From Paenibacillus_E oryzisoli_A (GTDB lineage: Bacteria > Bacillota > Bacilli > Paenibacillales > NBRC-103111): a DNA stretch of 64,000 bases. The position numbers were made by a program, and so were the translations under genes. Under the pieces are notes generated by a model. It worked only from the letters and a program-made list of their open reading frames with translations. It searched no databases and had not been told where the DNA came from. Below, piece by piece: positions 9,159 through 18,088 of this stretch. Where the stretch lies: the NCBI RefSeq assembly GCF_050467285.1, contig NZ_JBCMUN010000002.1, positions 62,001 through 126,000 on the forward strand, written 5' to 3'. Position 1 is the stretch's first letter. Each line of letters starts with the position of its first letter.

Positions 9159-10670
9159 ATGAAAAGACGACAAAGTCAATCTTGGGTTAAGACAGGTACA
9201 TTGCTCGCTGCGGCTACACTGGCTATTACCGCATGTGGGGCGAAAGAGGAAGCTCCTCAAGGAACGAACACTGCAGCGAGTAATCAAGGACCTCTACAAT
9301 TATCTATGATGCTCCCCTCTTATAGTCCAGAAGTTATGCCGCAAGACAGTTCTGTTTTAAAGGAGCTCGAAGGAAAAACAAATACAAAACTTGCGGTTAC
9401 TTGGGTGCCTTCTTCATCCTATACGGATAAATTAAGCGCAACAGTTGCGTCTGGAGAACTCCCGAAAACGTTTGTTGCCCTTGAACCTAAAGCATCCTTC
9501 ATTATTAATGCCTCCCGAACGGGGATGTTTTGGGAAGTGGGCCCATATTTAAAGGATTACCCGAATTTAAGTAAAATGTCTGACATTGTACTGAAGAATA
9601 TTTCAGTCGATGGAAAAATTTACGGTGTATATCGGGAGCGAGATCTCTCACGTTTTGGATTAATGATGCGCCAAGATTGGCTAACGAATTTAGGCATTCA
9701 AGCGCCGAAAAATTTGGATGAGTTGTATAATGTTTTAAAAGCATTTGCAACAGGGGACCCGGATAAAAATGGGAAACAAGATACAATTGGACTTGCAGTG
9801 GGCATGCAAGGCGGTGTTATTGCCGGGTTTAAAGATATTCTCGTTTACAACGGGGGGCCGAATGAGTGGGAACTAAAGGATGGAAAGTTGACTCCCGCCC
9901 ATTTGACGGATGCCTATATGACCACGCTTAAATTCTATAAGAAACTATATGATGAAAAGATCATAAACCAGGATTTTGCGCTGATTCCAGACGGTCGCGC
10001 TGTAATGTCCAAAGGTCAGGCTGGACTTTGGATCGATAACATGTTTGATGGAAAAGGAATCGAAGATAATATTAAAAAAATAGATCCTAATGCGAAAATC
10101 ACTTTGGTAAATCGAATCTCTGGGCCAAAAGGGGAACGAGCTCGAGCTGGAGCGGGGTATCTGGGGATGTACATGATTCCCAAAACGAGTGTCAAGACGG
10201 AAGCTGAACTTAAACAAATCCTAACTTACTTTGATCGTATTTCTGAAAAGGATACACAGAATTTAATGAAATATGGCATTGAAGGAAAACAATACACACT
10301 TGAAAACGGAGCTTATAAGGCAACTACGGATCCAAAAATAAAGGCAGAAATTAATGATAGCAGCCAGTTTATGGTCATGCAAAACCAAGTTGTTAGTTAT
10401 GGAACTGAGCTTGAAAAGCTGACTACAAAGTTATTCCAGGATAATGCGACTATCGCGGTAGCGAACCCGGCAGCTCCTTTGATATCAAATACGGAAGTTG
10501 AAAAAGGGAAAGAGCTTTCCAAAATCATTGAAGATGCAACTGTGAAATTTATCATGGGGTCTATCGATGAAGCGGGCTGGAAACAGGCAGTTGAAAAATG
10601 GACGCAAGCCGGTGGAAGCAAAGTGATTGAGGAAATTAATGCTGAATATGCCAAAAATCAGAAAAAATAG
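9159..10670 (+). CDS. Sugar-binding lipoprotein of second importer
   Basis: Extracellular solute-binding lipoprotein, 503 residues. The lipobox I-T-A-C places the lipid on Cys26. A DPDKNGKQDT calcium-loop-like segment occurs near residue 204, as in the other LplA-like proteins of this window, though overall it differs clearly from them in sequence. AAAGGGAGG precedes the ATG. Codon use is AT-rich, with many AAA, GAA and TTA codons, unlike the GC-richer binding proteins at 34439 and 56410. The next gene is a GH105 enzyme, so the ligand is probably a lyase-derived oligosaccharide with a 4,5-unsaturated uronate end; this is inference. Confidence 0.9.
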   Translation: MKRRQSQSWVKTGTLLAAATLAITACGAKEEAPQGTNTAASNQGPLQLSMMLPSYSPEVMPQDSSVLKELEGKTNTKLAVTWVPSSSYTDKLSATVASGELPKTFVALEPKASFIINASRTGMFWEVGPYLKDYPNLSKMSDIVLKNISVDGKIYGVYRERDLSRFGLMMRQDWLTNLGIQAPKNLDELYNVLKAFATGDPDKNGKQDTIGLAVGMQGGVIAGFKDILVYNGGPNEWELKDGKLTPAHLTDAYMTTLKFYKKLYDEKIINQDFALIPDGRAVMSKGQAGLWIDNMFDGKGIEDNIKKIDPNAKITLVNRISGPKGERARAGAGYLGMYMIPKTSVKTEAELKQILTYFDRISEKDTQNLMKYGIEGKQYTLENGAYKATTDPKIKAEINDSSQFMVMQNQVVSYGTELEKLTTKLFQDNATIAVANPAAPLISNTEVEKGKELSKIIEDATVKFIMGSIDEAGWKQAVEKWTQAGGSKVIEEINAEYAKNQKK

Positions 10671-10697
10671 GGCGTTTTCATGGAGGAAAATGAAAGA

Positions 10698-11741
10698 ATG
10701 CCAAAGTTACTAATTGATGAACAGCAGATTCGCGCAGTCATCGATCGTGTTGTTGAGCGCACATTCCGGATGGATTTCAGCTGGGACTGGCCTGGGGGCG
10801 TGGCGTTTTATGGTGTATGTGAAGCGTATGAGGCAACCGGGAAGAAAGAATACCTTGCTCACTTGCAGGCATGGATCGACGAGCAGATCGAGGAGGGGCT
10901 GCCTAAGCTTTCCGTTAATGCCGTCTCGATCGGTCATGCCCTGCTAACCTTATTTCAAGCCACGCAGGATCAGAAATATTTGACGATTGCCATGGAAATG
11001 GCGGAGTACCTGCAGAAGGATGCGGTGCGGTTTGCCGATGGCATTTTCCAGCATACCGTCAACTCGGAATCATACAATTTTCCTGAGCAAGCATGGGTAG
11101 ATACGATGTTTATGGCTGGATATTTCCTGCTCCGGGTCGGCAGTCATCTCGGCCGTCAGGACTACATCGAGGATGGGCTCAGGCAGTATCATGGCCACGA
11201 GCGCTTTCTGCAAGATGACAGATCAAATCTTTATTACCACGGCTGGGACCATATCGTACAGTCGAACATGTCCGCTGTCCACTGGGCACGCGGCAATGCA
11301 TGGGCGGCGCTGACGATGGCCAGAGCGCTTGAGCTTGTTCCCGTCACGCATCCGTCGTTTATGATTATCGATGGCTCGCTTCGGGACCAACTGAGCTCCC
11401 TCGTCAGGCTCCAGGACGAATCAGGGCTGTGGCACACGATTGTTGATGATGCCGCCTCGCCGCTCGAAACGTCTGGTTCTGCGGGTATAGCGACGGCTTT
11501 ATTATCAAGAGGCCGATTGTACAACAAGTATCTGCAGCCATCGATCGAAGGTATTCTGGCTCGTATTACGGAAGACGGAACAGTAACGGGGGTCTCGGCA
11601 GGCACTGCCGTCATGGACGATGCAGAAGGGTATCGGAACGTTCCCGACAAACGGATTCAAGGCTGGGGACAAGGACTTGCACTAGCGTTCCTTGCTGCCG
11701 TACTGAACGCGCAGAAGGGCTTGTTCGGAAACGCTTGTTGA
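10698..11741 (+). CDS. GH105/GH88-type unsaturated glycuronyl hydrolase (YteR/YesR-like)
   Basis: Removes the unsaturated uronic acid left at the non-reducing end of fragments after polysaccharide lyase action, by hydrating the double bond. It is an (alpha/alpha)6-barrel protein of about 347 residues with no signal peptide, so cytoplasmic. Diagnostic segments are AWVDTMFM (Asp135 is the expected catalytic residue), YYHGWDH and WARGNAW. I prefer ATG 10698 because GGAGGA at 10682-10687 lies 10 bases before it; ATG 10680 has no ribosome site. Family members act on rhamnogalacturonan, ulvan, or glucuronyl disaccharides, so the natural substrate is open. The PL8 lyase at 42579-48587 would generate suitable ends. 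The gene closes the second importer operon. Confidence 0.88.
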   Translation: MPKLLIDEQQIRAVIDRVVERTFRMDFSWDWPGGVAFYGVCEAYEATGKKEYLAHLQAWIDEQIEEGLPKLSVNAVSIGHALLTLFQATQDQKYLTIAMEMAEYLQKDAVRFADGIFQHTVNSESYNFPEQAWVDTMFMAGYFLLRVGSHLGRQDYIEDGLRQYHGHERFLQDDRSNLYYHGWDHIVQSNMSAVHWARGNAWAALTMARALELVPVTHPSFMIIDGSLRDQLSSLVRLQDESGLWHTIVDDAASPLETSGSAGIATALLSRGRLYNKYLQPSIEGILARITEDGTVTGVSAGTAVMDDAEGYRNVPDKRIQGWGQGLALAFLAAVLNAQKGLFGNAC

Positions 11742-11751
11742 ATTTAAAAAT

Positions 11752-11800
11752 GAAAAGCGTGGGTGATGGAGCTGACAGCTTCCATGAACCCACGCTTTTC
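11752..11800. terminator. Bidirectional terminator between convergent genes
   Basis: GAAAAGCGTGGGT faces ACCCACGCTTTTC, with an inner GATGGAGCT/AGCTTCCAT extension. A-rich and T-rich flanks let it serve both the GH105 gene and the regulator on the minus strand. Confidence 0.85.
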
Positions 11801-11804
11801 TTGT

Positions 11805-14072
11805 CTATCCTTCATCCCGATATTGTCCAGGCGTCATGCCCTCAAATTTGCGGAAAGAGCGAATAAAGTTGGCAGCGTTATTGTACTGCAATTTCTCGGC
11901 AATTTCAGCAACTTTCATATCCGATTCCTTTAACCATTTCTTGGCCATGTCGATGCGATACTGGGTTAGAAATTCGCCGAAGTTAATGCCGGTTTCTTGC
12001 CGGAACACACGACTAACATAATGCGGGTGATAATTAATGCGCGCAGAGCAGTTTTCCAACGTTAGATCGGAATCGAATTCGCGCTTAATCATATCGATAA
12101 TTGCATCTGAAATCTGCTTGAATTGGGAGTCGCGGCGACTGCTGAGCGCTTGGATATAAGGCAAGACGAACGTGCCCATAAACCATTGCTCCATCTCTTG
12201 CACGTTACGCAGCTTGAACAGCGACTGGATTAACGCGGCTTCATCGTTGGCAGAATGTTCTAGACTCACAGACAATTCTTGCCCGAATCGAAGCAGATCT
12301 ACCAGCAGTCTGAGTAAGGATAGATGGTAGTCTTGATGCTGATTCGGCGGCTCGAACAGCGCACCAATCAATTGCATCAAGGCTGTCTCTGACTGATCAA
12401 GATTCGCACCGCGGATCGCATCCAACAATGCTTGTTCTTTTTCCTGTGGGAACATGCTGAGATTGCCTTGCTGAGGCTGCAGATCCTCAATAAACAGAAT
12501 CGAAGCCTCCCCGAGTCCGACCCGATACTTCAGCGAGGTCATCGCTTCATGAAGGGCCTGAGGCGCATCGATGAACGTCGTGAAGGTACGGCTGATCCCG
12601 ATGCTCACGTTCACCTCAAGGTACTGGGCAATGGCGTGCTGAATCTCATCGGAGAGATTGAAAATATACTCTTTAAATGCTGTGCCTTCGCTCGAAGCAC
12701 CGATCAAGGTGACCTGGTAATCGGAGAAGACGATCGGAACGAGCCGCTGCTCATGGAGCACAAGGTCTCCCACGATATTATTGACAGCAAACATGAGCAA
12801 TTCACGATCCGTCTCATTGAAGCGGGTATCAGACAGCGTATCAATTTGAATGGCGAGCACGCACATGGAAGGCCACGGGCTTTCCACCCCGTACAGGCCT
12901 AATTTTTCCTCAAAATCGGATGGTCGCATGCCGCCGCCGAACAATTTATGCATGAAAAATTCTTTCAGCTGGCTTTGCTGGCCCTTCAATTCGTTCATGA
13001 TCAGAGACTGATTCCGAATGAGAAAATCCACACGTTCACCGATCACATTCAGCTCACCGGCTGGCTTGCCTTCGCTTGCTGCGGCTGGAACATCATTAAG
13101 CGCGGTATAAATGGATTGGATCGGACTGTACATTTTCTTAGACCCGAACCAAGCGACAACAAAGGTCACAATCATGATGCCGATGCTGACCAGCAGGGTC
13201 ATCCAGCCAATAATCGTATTCTGGGCGTTCATTTGCTTGTTGGACGCGACAGAGATATAGCTCCATCCGTTATAAGAGGACTTCCGGTACGTAACGGTTA
13301 CCTTTTCTCCCCCCAGCTTAGACGCATATTGACCGAAGGTTTGGTTGGACTCGATTAACGGCTGCAAATGGGATTGGCCGGCCATGCTCTTGCCTAATTG
13401 ACTGCGATCCAGATGGTCAATCACATCCAGATTTTGATCCAGGATAAAGGTGCTGCCGAGCTTGCTGCTTTGATCGGAAATAAACTGCTTCATCACATCG
13501 GAAGAGAGAACCACACAGATGATGCCTTCCGGCGTAACGGCGTTAAACGGATATTTTTTAACAAAGTACACATTTTGGAGCGCATTAGGTTGTGTCGCGG
13601 TTTCTCGTGTCCAGAAGGATCCCAGTGCCGATTGGGAAAACGCTTCAAGCTGCGGACGAAATGCCGGCGAGCTGTATTCATTGACACCGGTGCTGGAGAC
13701 GATCCATTTATTATTCAAACTATAGAGATACACATCTTTGATGCCAAGCTCATAGGTCTGAATTTGCGCGATTCCTTTATACAGCTCATGCACCATTTCA
13801 AAATCATTTTTGGAAATGTCTCGTTTGAATGCCCCTGTGACCGTAGGGGATTGCAGCAGCTGTGTTGCCGAATTATCGATCATTCTGAGCGTCTGTTCGA
13901 CGCGCATTTGCATTTGCAGCAGCAGCTGTTTATTCCCCTCGTTTACTTTATCCTGCACGGTTTGGGATGAATTGTAATAGGCGAAAGCGCCTAGGAGCAA
14001 TACGGGGATCGTACCGATAATGATGGAAAACAACATTAATTTTAGTAAATATGAGCGGGAACGAAGTTTCAT
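11805..14072 (-). CDS. Membrane-bound AraC-family sensor-regulator (YesS-like)
   Basis: One-component regulator of 755 residues that joins an extracellular sensor to a DNA-binding domain. A short cytoplasmic N-terminus is followed by a membrane span (about 10-32), a large extracellular Cache-like sensor, a second span (about 283-305), a cytoplasmic linker region, and a C-terminal AraC-type double helix-turn-helix (last 100 residues, with GINFGEFLTQYRI, VAEIAEKLQY and GMTPGQYR). The start is ATG 14072 with GGGAGG just upstream. Its own promoter is visible. It is convergent with the second importer operon, and such regulators commonly control the adjacent importer, so 7269-11741 is its probable target; this is inference. 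No histidine kinase or receiver domain is seen in it. Confidence 0.88.
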   Translation of the reverse strand: MKLRSRSYLLKLMLFSIIIGTIPVLLLGAFAYYNSSQTVQDKVNEGNKQLLLQMQMRVEQTLRMIDNSATQLLQSPTVTGAFKRDISKNDFEMVHELYKGIAQIQTYELGIKDVYLYSLNNKWIVSSTGVNEYSSPAFRPQLEAFSQSALGSFWTRETATQPNALQNVYFVKKYPFNAVTPEGIICVVLSSDVMKQFISDQSSKLGSTFILDQNLDVIDHLDRSQLGKSMAGQSHLQPLIESNQTFGQYASKLGGEKVTVTYRKSSYNGWSYISVASNKQMNAQNTIIGWMTLLVSIGIMIVTFVVAWFGSKKMYSPIQSIYTALNDVPAAASEGKPAGELNVIGERVDFLIRNQSLIMNELKGQQSQLKEFFMHKLFGGGMRPSDFEEKLGLYGVESPWPSMCVLAIQIDTLSDTRFNETDRELLMFAVNNIVGDLVLHEQRLVPIVFSDYQVTLIGASSEGTAFKEYIFNLSDEIQHAIAQYLEVNVSIGISRTFTTFIDAPQALHEAMTSLKYRVGLGEASILFIEDLQPQQGNLSMFPQEKEQALLDAIRGANLDQSETALMQLIGALFEPPNQHQDYHLSLLRLLVDLLRFGQELSVSLEHSANDEAALIQSLFKLRNVQEMEQWFMGTFVLPYIQALSSRRDSQFKQISDAIIDMIKREFDSDLTLENCSARINYHPHYVSRVFRQETGINFGEFLTQYRIDMAKKWLKESDMKVAEIAEKLQYNNAANFIRSFRKFEGMTPGQYRDEG

Positions 14073-14115
14073 AATGCCTCCCAAAAGATCTTTCAGACTA
14101 CTTGTCAATTGTTTA

Positions 14116-14144
14116 ATTATATAGCAAAAAATGAGGATTGTCCT
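14116..14144 (-). promoter_or_regulatory. Promoter of AraC sensor-regulator
   Basis: On the minus strand, AGGACA (14139-14144), a 17-base spacer and TATAAT (14116-14121) match sigma-A promoters well, 44 bases before the chosen start codon. Confidence 0.6.
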
Positions 14145-14206
14145 TATACGCTTATCAAAAGTGTTGATGGAGTCGCGCTGTACTTTCTTACCCGAATAGC
14201 AGGCAT

Positions 14207-14240
14207 GAAAAATCCCCGGGCTTCTCACTGCCCGGGGATT
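14207..14240 (-). terminator. Terminator of cation exporter operon
   Basis: AATCCCCGGGC and GCCCGGGGATT form a perfect 11-bp stem. On the minus strand it is followed by a T-run, and it lies just after the antiporter stop codon. Confidence 0.85.
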
Positions 14241-14242
14241 GC

Positions 14243-15424
14243 TTATTTGACTTTCAATACTTTTACCAGTTTGCTTAGGGTCGTACCTTGCACCAGCAGG
14301 GAGAATACGACATTGCTGAATGTCATTGCCAGCAGCAGGTCTCGTCCTTCGAAGGAGGGACTGATGCTAAGAACCAAGGCGATCGATAAGGAACCCTTTA
14401 GCCCGCCCCAGGCGATAATCGGCTTCCATGCTTGGGGGATGGAACGATCCATGGTCAGACTTGCGTAAACCGCGATAAACCTCGCTGCGAGCACGATCAG
14501 GATACTACTGCCAATCTCCAGCCATTTGTCGGCAAAGTTGATATTGGAAATCTCAAGACCGACCATTAGGAAGATAATGGCATTGGCGAGGAAGGCGATG
14601 ACCTCCCAGAAGGAGTCCATTTTTTCCAATGTCGTATCGGACATTCCGACGTTTTTGCCGTAGGTGCCGAGAATAAGGCCGGCAAAGACAACTGCGATGA
14701 CGCCGGAGAGATGGAACAATTCGGCAATTTCGAATACGCCGTAGAATAATACGATGGACAGTCCGATTTCGACGAGGTAATTGTCAATACGCGATGTAAT
14801 GCGGGAAGCAAGATAGCCGCCGATTAGCCCGATCGCGATGCCAAAGACGATCACTTTCAGGAACGACAACGCGCCGCTTGTTACGCCGGATACGCTTAGT
14901 GCCGTGGTTACCAGGGCGATTTTGAACAGGACGACTGCGACGCCATCGTTCGCAAGACTCTCGCCTTCAACGATGACGGAAAGCCGCTTGTTCAGGCCGA
15001 GCGATTTGAAAATGCTGAGCACCGACACCGGGTCTGTAGCGGCCATCAAGGCGCCGAAGACGAGCGCCTTCTGCAAGGAAAGGCCAAGCAGCAGTTGGCA
15101 GAGCACCGTCACCAGAAGGAAGGTAAGCAGTGTGCCGAGCAGCGAAAGCAGCAAAATGGAACGCTTATTCTCTTTTACTTCGTGGAAGTGCAGCTTAAGG
15201 GCGGCGTCCCCAATTAGTGCGGAGAGAAAAATCAGAATAACCGTTGTCTGAAAGACGTGATCGGAAGCGACGTACTCTTTAATATTGTGCAAAGCGGGAA
15301 TCGGAGCGACGCCCAGCACCAAGCCCGCAACGACCAGCAGTGTTGGATAGGGTTGCTTGATCAGGTGGGCGATGTAAGCTATCGCTACCGCAATCGCTGT
15401 CAGCACAAGCCAGTAGTGGATCAT
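14243..15424 (-). CDS. CPA1-type Na+(K+)/H+ antiporter
   Basis: Cation:proton antiporter of the monovalent cation/proton antiporter-1 family, 393 residues with about twelve membrane spans. The diagnostic paired motifs are present: ATDPVSVLSIFK, with the ion-binding Asp, and EGESLANDG. It is shorter than NhaP-type proteins that carry a cytoplasmic regulatory tail; the chain ends soon after the last span. GGAGG lies 5 bases before ATG 15424. It is the last gene of a three-gene minus-strand operon with a second ion transporter and a small unknown protein. Next to betaine and ectoine genes, a role in sodium export during salt or alkaline stress is likely, though the ion is not shown by sequence. 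Confidence 0.88.
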   Translation of the reverse strand: MIHYWLVLTAIAVAIAYIAHLIKQPYPTLLVVAGLVLGVAPIPALHNIKEYVASDHVFQTTVILIFLSALIGDAALKLHFHEVKENKRSILLLSLLGTLLTFLLVTVLCQLLLGLSLQKALVFGALMAATDPVSVLSIFKSLGLNKRLSVIVEGESLANDGVAVVLFKIALVTTALSVSGVTSGALSFLKVIVFGIAIGLIGGYLASRITSRIDNYLVEIGLSIVLFYGVFEIAELFHLSGVIAVVFAGLILGTYGKNVGMSDTTLEKMDSFWEVIAFLANAIIFLMVGLEISNINFADKWLEIGSSILIVLAARFIAVYASLTMDRSIPQAWKPIIAWGGLKGSLSIALVLSISPSFEGRDLLLAMTFSNVVFSLLVQGTTLSKLVKVLKVK

Positions 15425-15443
15425 GGGAACCTCCTAGGCATTT

Positions 15444-15722
15444 TTATGTCCAAGCCAGGCTGGTCAGCAACTGATGCTTCATCAGTGAGAGCAGAAAGTC
15501 GTCGTAGAAGTCCTTGCGTACGATAAACTGGTAGTCGTGATTTTTGAAAGCATAGAATAGGACGTCGGTAAGCACATGATTGTGCTCGAAATCGTGCTGT
15601 ACCGCCTTGACTTGGCGATCAACGGCATCTCCGCCCAGGACATGAATCCGGAATTCGATGTCGTCGCCGTTTGGTGATTCTTGAATGGTAAGCAGACTTG
15701 CATCAAATGTGTAAGATAGCAT
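15444..15722 (-). CDS. Small conserved-looking protein of unknown function
   Basis: A 92-residue acidic, histidine-containing protein without signal peptide or membrane span. I do not recognise a family. It looks like a mixed alpha/beta cytoplasmic domain, ending in a hydrophobic helix (FLLSLMKHQLLTSL). ATG 15722 is preceded by GGAGGTG with 8 bases of spacing, a near-ideal site, so it is very likely translated. It lies between two ion transporter genes with gaps of about 20 bases on each side, so it is certainly in their operon. A role as accessory or regulatory subunit of one of the transporters is possible but unsupported by any motif. Confidence 0.7.
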   Translation of the reverse strand: MLSYTFDASLLTIQESPNGDDIEFRIHVLGGDAVDRQVKAVQHDFEHNHVLTDVLFYAFKNHDYQFIVRKDFYDDFLLSLMKHQLLTSLAWT

Positions 15723-15744
15723 AACAAGCACCTCCGTCTAAAAT

Positions 15745-17025
15745 TTAAATAAGGTAACGCACATAAATATACAAGCTGGACAAAACGATCGAGAGCAACA
15801 TTAACGGTAGACCGAATTTCAAATATTTCATAAAAGAAATCGGGTATCCTTCTTTGCCGGACAACCCTGCTACAATCAGGTTGGCGCTGGCGCCGATCAG
15901 CGTGCCGTTGCCGCCAAGGCACGCTCCTAGTGAGAGGCTCCACCAGAGGGGCTCCAGATTGCTTACCCCCATGTTGCCCATCTCGTGAATCATCGGAATC
16001 ATGGTTGCGACGAACGGAATGTTGTCCAGGAACGCGGAGGCGATGGCGCTCAGCCACAGGATGAGCATGGAGGTTGCGATCTCATTGCCTCCAGTCAGTT
16101 CGATTGCTTTGGCGGCTAGCTTGGCGATGACTCCGGTCTCTACCAGCCCAGAGACGAGCACGAACAATCCGACGAAGAAGAAAATGGTCGGCCATTCGAT
16201 ACTGTGCAGCGCAGGCTCCAGCATGCGCTCTCCTGTTAGAAGGAGGAGCAGGAAAGCGCCAGCCAGCGCCACAGTCGCGGACTCCAGGTGGATGCTCTGG
16301 TGTAGAAAGAAGCCGGCAATCGTTAGACCGAGCACAACCAGACACTTCCACAGCAGCTTGCGGTCCGTGAGCATAGCGTTCTCATCCATATTCAGGATGC
16401 TTATCTGCAGTTCAGGTGTAGAGCGAATTTGTTTTCCGAAGAGCAGGAGAAAGATTGGAATGTAGACCAACATAATGATGAGCACGATTGGCGCCAGATT
16501 ATCGATGAATGCCATAAAAGTTAGATCTTCCACAGAACTTCCGATCATAATATTGGGTGGATCGCCGATTAGCGTTGCCGTTCCCCCTGCGTTGGAAGCG
16601 ATAATCTGTGTGAATAGGAACGGAAACGGATGTACGCGGAGCTGTCTGGTGATGCTCAGCGTAACAGGCACCATGAGCAGGACGGTGGTGACATTGTCGA
16701 GAAACGCCGAGCAGACGGCTGTAATCACAACGAGTGCGATCAGGATGCGGCTGGGCTTTCCTTTCGCCAGCTTGGCGGCTTTCAAGGCGACATACTTGAA
16801 CAGTCCGGTTTCGGCGGTAATGCCAACAATGATCATCATACCGATAAGCAGGCCAAGTGTGTTAAAGTCGATATGATGCAGCGCCGTTTCCTGACTGACG
16901 ATACCGAAGGCGACCATGAGAACCGCCCCGATCATCGCGATGATCGTGCGATGAATTTTTTCAGAAATAATAATGCCATAGATGAGCACAAAGATGCCGA
17001 TTGCCCAGTAAGCTTGATGTTCCAT
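15745..17025 (-). CDS. ArsB/NhaD (ion transporter superfamily) membrane transporter
   Basis: Integral membrane transporter of 426 residues, about eleven to twelve spans, in the ArsB/NhaD/SLC13-like ion transporter group. The two inverted-repeat hairpin motifs are clear: GGTATLIGDPPNIMIG in the first half and GNGTLIGASANLIVAG in the second. Members export sodium, arsenite or organic anions. The operon partner is a CPA1 antiporter and the neighbourhood is osmotic, so sodium/proton exchange (NhaD-like) is more likely than arsenite export; no arsenic genes are nearby. GGGAGG lies 5 bases before ATG 17025. A promoter and a terminator-like leader hairpin lie upstream, suggesting attenuation. Confidence 0.8.
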   Translation of the reverse strand: MEHQAYWAIGIFVLIYGIIISEKIHRTIIAMIGAVLMVAFGIVSQETALHHIDFNTLGLLIGMMIIVGITAETGLFKYVALKAAKLAKGKPSRILIALVVITAVCSAFLDNVTTVLLMVPVTLSITRQLRVHPFPFLFTQIIASNAGGTATLIGDPPNIMIGSSVEDLTFMAFIDNLAPIVLIIMLVYIPIFLLLFGKQIRSTPELQISILNMDENAMLTDRKLLWKCLVVLGLTIAGFFLHQSIHLESATVALAGAFLLLLLTGERMLEPALHSIEWPTIFFFVGLFVLVSGLVETGVIAKLAAKAIELTGGNEIATSMLILWLSAIASAFLDNIPFVATMIPMIHEMGNMGVSNLEPLWWSLSLGACLGGNGTLIGASANLIVAGLSGKEGYPISFMKYLKFGLPLMLLSIVLSSLYIYVRYLI

Positions 17026-17083
17026 AGCGCCTCCCTTGAGTAGTGGTTTGCATAGGATTTCCAGAGAAGCCCATCTCTATGTC

Positions 17084-17123
17084 CAAAAAAAGACAAAAAG
17101 AAGCCTGCTTTGACAGACTCCTC
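17084..17123 (-). terminator. Terminator-like hairpin in the 5' leader of the exporter operon
   Basis: On the minus strand GAGGAGTCTG (17114-17123) pairs with CAGGCTTCTT (17098-17107), three of ten pairs being G-U, across a 6-base loop. A T-rich tract follows. It lies between the operon promoter (17154-17182) and the first start codon at 17025, so it may work as an attenuator. Confidence 0.5.
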
Positions 17124-17153
17124 CGGAACATGCGATATGTGAATTCAGTTTTT

Positions 17154-17182
17154 ACTATACAGGCGAGGGCAGGGGAAGTAAA
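17154..17182 (-). promoter_or_regulatory. Promoter of cation exporter operon
   Basis: On the minus strand TTTACT (17177-17182), a 17-base spacer and TATAGT (17154-17159) preceded by TG give an extended -10 sigma-A promoter. The predicted leader is about 120 bases long. Confidence 0.6.
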
Positions 17183-17318
17183 GACATTGGGGCAAAAAAA
17201 TTGCGCAATGACCGGCGTTATTTATCATGTGAGTGATCGAATGGAAATAAGTGATAATTTCATGAAATTAGGTGATACTGAAGAAGATGAGAATTTCTTG
17301 TGGGGAGGGGCATTTTAC

Positions 17319-17987
17319 ATGCTTGCTTCAAAGATGTGTCTGTCTCTTTTGATATCACTTTCTTTATTCACACAAACTTCTGAAGGCCCTGGCGATTCCA
17401 AAAAAATACAGACCCTGCTCGATAAGCTTCGAAAAGAAAGTCAGAATTCAGTTTCTGTGAGGTGGAGTGCGGTTACACTGACACCTGAATTAATTGAAGG
17501 CAACTTAACCAAACCGTCCCGCCATTCTCCAGGATGGATTACCTATGAATATTTTGAAAAAATTAAACTTCTGTATGACTTGAAAAATGTAAAAGAGGAC
17601 CTACGCATTCTTGCGGTTGTGCCTGATCTTAATGGTACTACATTATATCTGCAGCGACTATTATATGGAAAACCTGTATGCGGTGAACAAATAGCTGTGG
17701 AGATAGATTCTCGCGGCGTCATTCAACGAATCGAGGGTGCGCTGCACACCGGACTAGAAATGAAACGATTAAGAAGGCCGATGTATGCGGCTGTTACCCT
17801 TGAAGAGGCTAAGAGAGCAGCACTAGCCTACGATTCATCGTTAAAAGGGAGTGCAGTTCTTGGTATGGATTCGTGTTATTTGCCGGATAGAAATGGTGTA
17901 CCCCTCGTACATAAAATTACATTCGAAAAAGAGAACCGCCCAGTTGCAGTGACGGTTCATTCCATGACCGGAAAAGTAATTGAATAG
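17319..17987 (+). CDS. Secreted FTP/PepSY-type propeptide-like protein without protease domain
   Basis: A 222-residue protein with an N-terminal signal peptide (MLASKMCLSLLISLSLF). The rest resembles the propeptide part of thermolysin-family proteases: an FTP-like segment with YGKPVCGEQIAVEID, followed by RGVIQRIEG, then a PepSY-like segment with TLEEAKRAALAYDSSL. No zinc protease domain (HEXXH) follows; the gene stops and a terminator comes after it. ATG 17319 has GGGGAGGGG 8 bases upstream; the frame stays open to 17043 but those codons overlap the promoter region of the divergent operon. It could be a stand-alone secreted protease inhibitor or chaperone, or what is left of a lost metalloprotease gene. 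I favour a real short gene because the ribosome site and terminator are intact. Confidence 0.65.
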   Translation: MLASKMCLSLLISLSLFTQTSEGPGDSKKIQTLLDKLRKESQNSVSVRWSAVTLTPELIEGNLTKPSRHSPGWITYEYFEKIKLLYDLKNVKEDLRILAVVPDLNGTTLYLQRLLYGKPVCGEQIAVEIDSRGVIQRIEGALHTGLEMKRLRRPMYAAVTLEEAKRAALAYDSSLKGSAVLGMDSCYLPDRNGVPLVHKITFEKENRPVAVTVHSMTGKVIE

Positions 17988-18011
17988 CTTTCCCGATGAA
18001 AGGGGGGCTTG

Positions 18012-18050
18012 GCCACTTTGAGATGAAATGATCTTGAAGTGGCTTTTTTA
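18012..18050 (+). terminator. Terminator after propeptide-like gene
   Basis: GCCACTTTGAGAT faces ATCTTGAAGTGGC with two G-U pairs and a short loop, followed by TTTTTT. Confidence 0.85.
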
Positions 18051-18088
18051 TGCATTGTTTTCCTTTTATAGGTAAAGGTTAAATAGAA

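Noticed and set aside
15745..17025. Arsenite efflux role for the ArsB/NhaD-type transporter
   Set aside because: No arsR, arsA or arsC gene is near, and the neighbours are a cation antiporter and osmolyte genes.
17043..17318. N-terminal extension of the propeptide-like gene in the same open frame
   Set aside because: It overlaps the promoter and leader of the divergent operon, has no ribosome site, and would bury the signal peptide.
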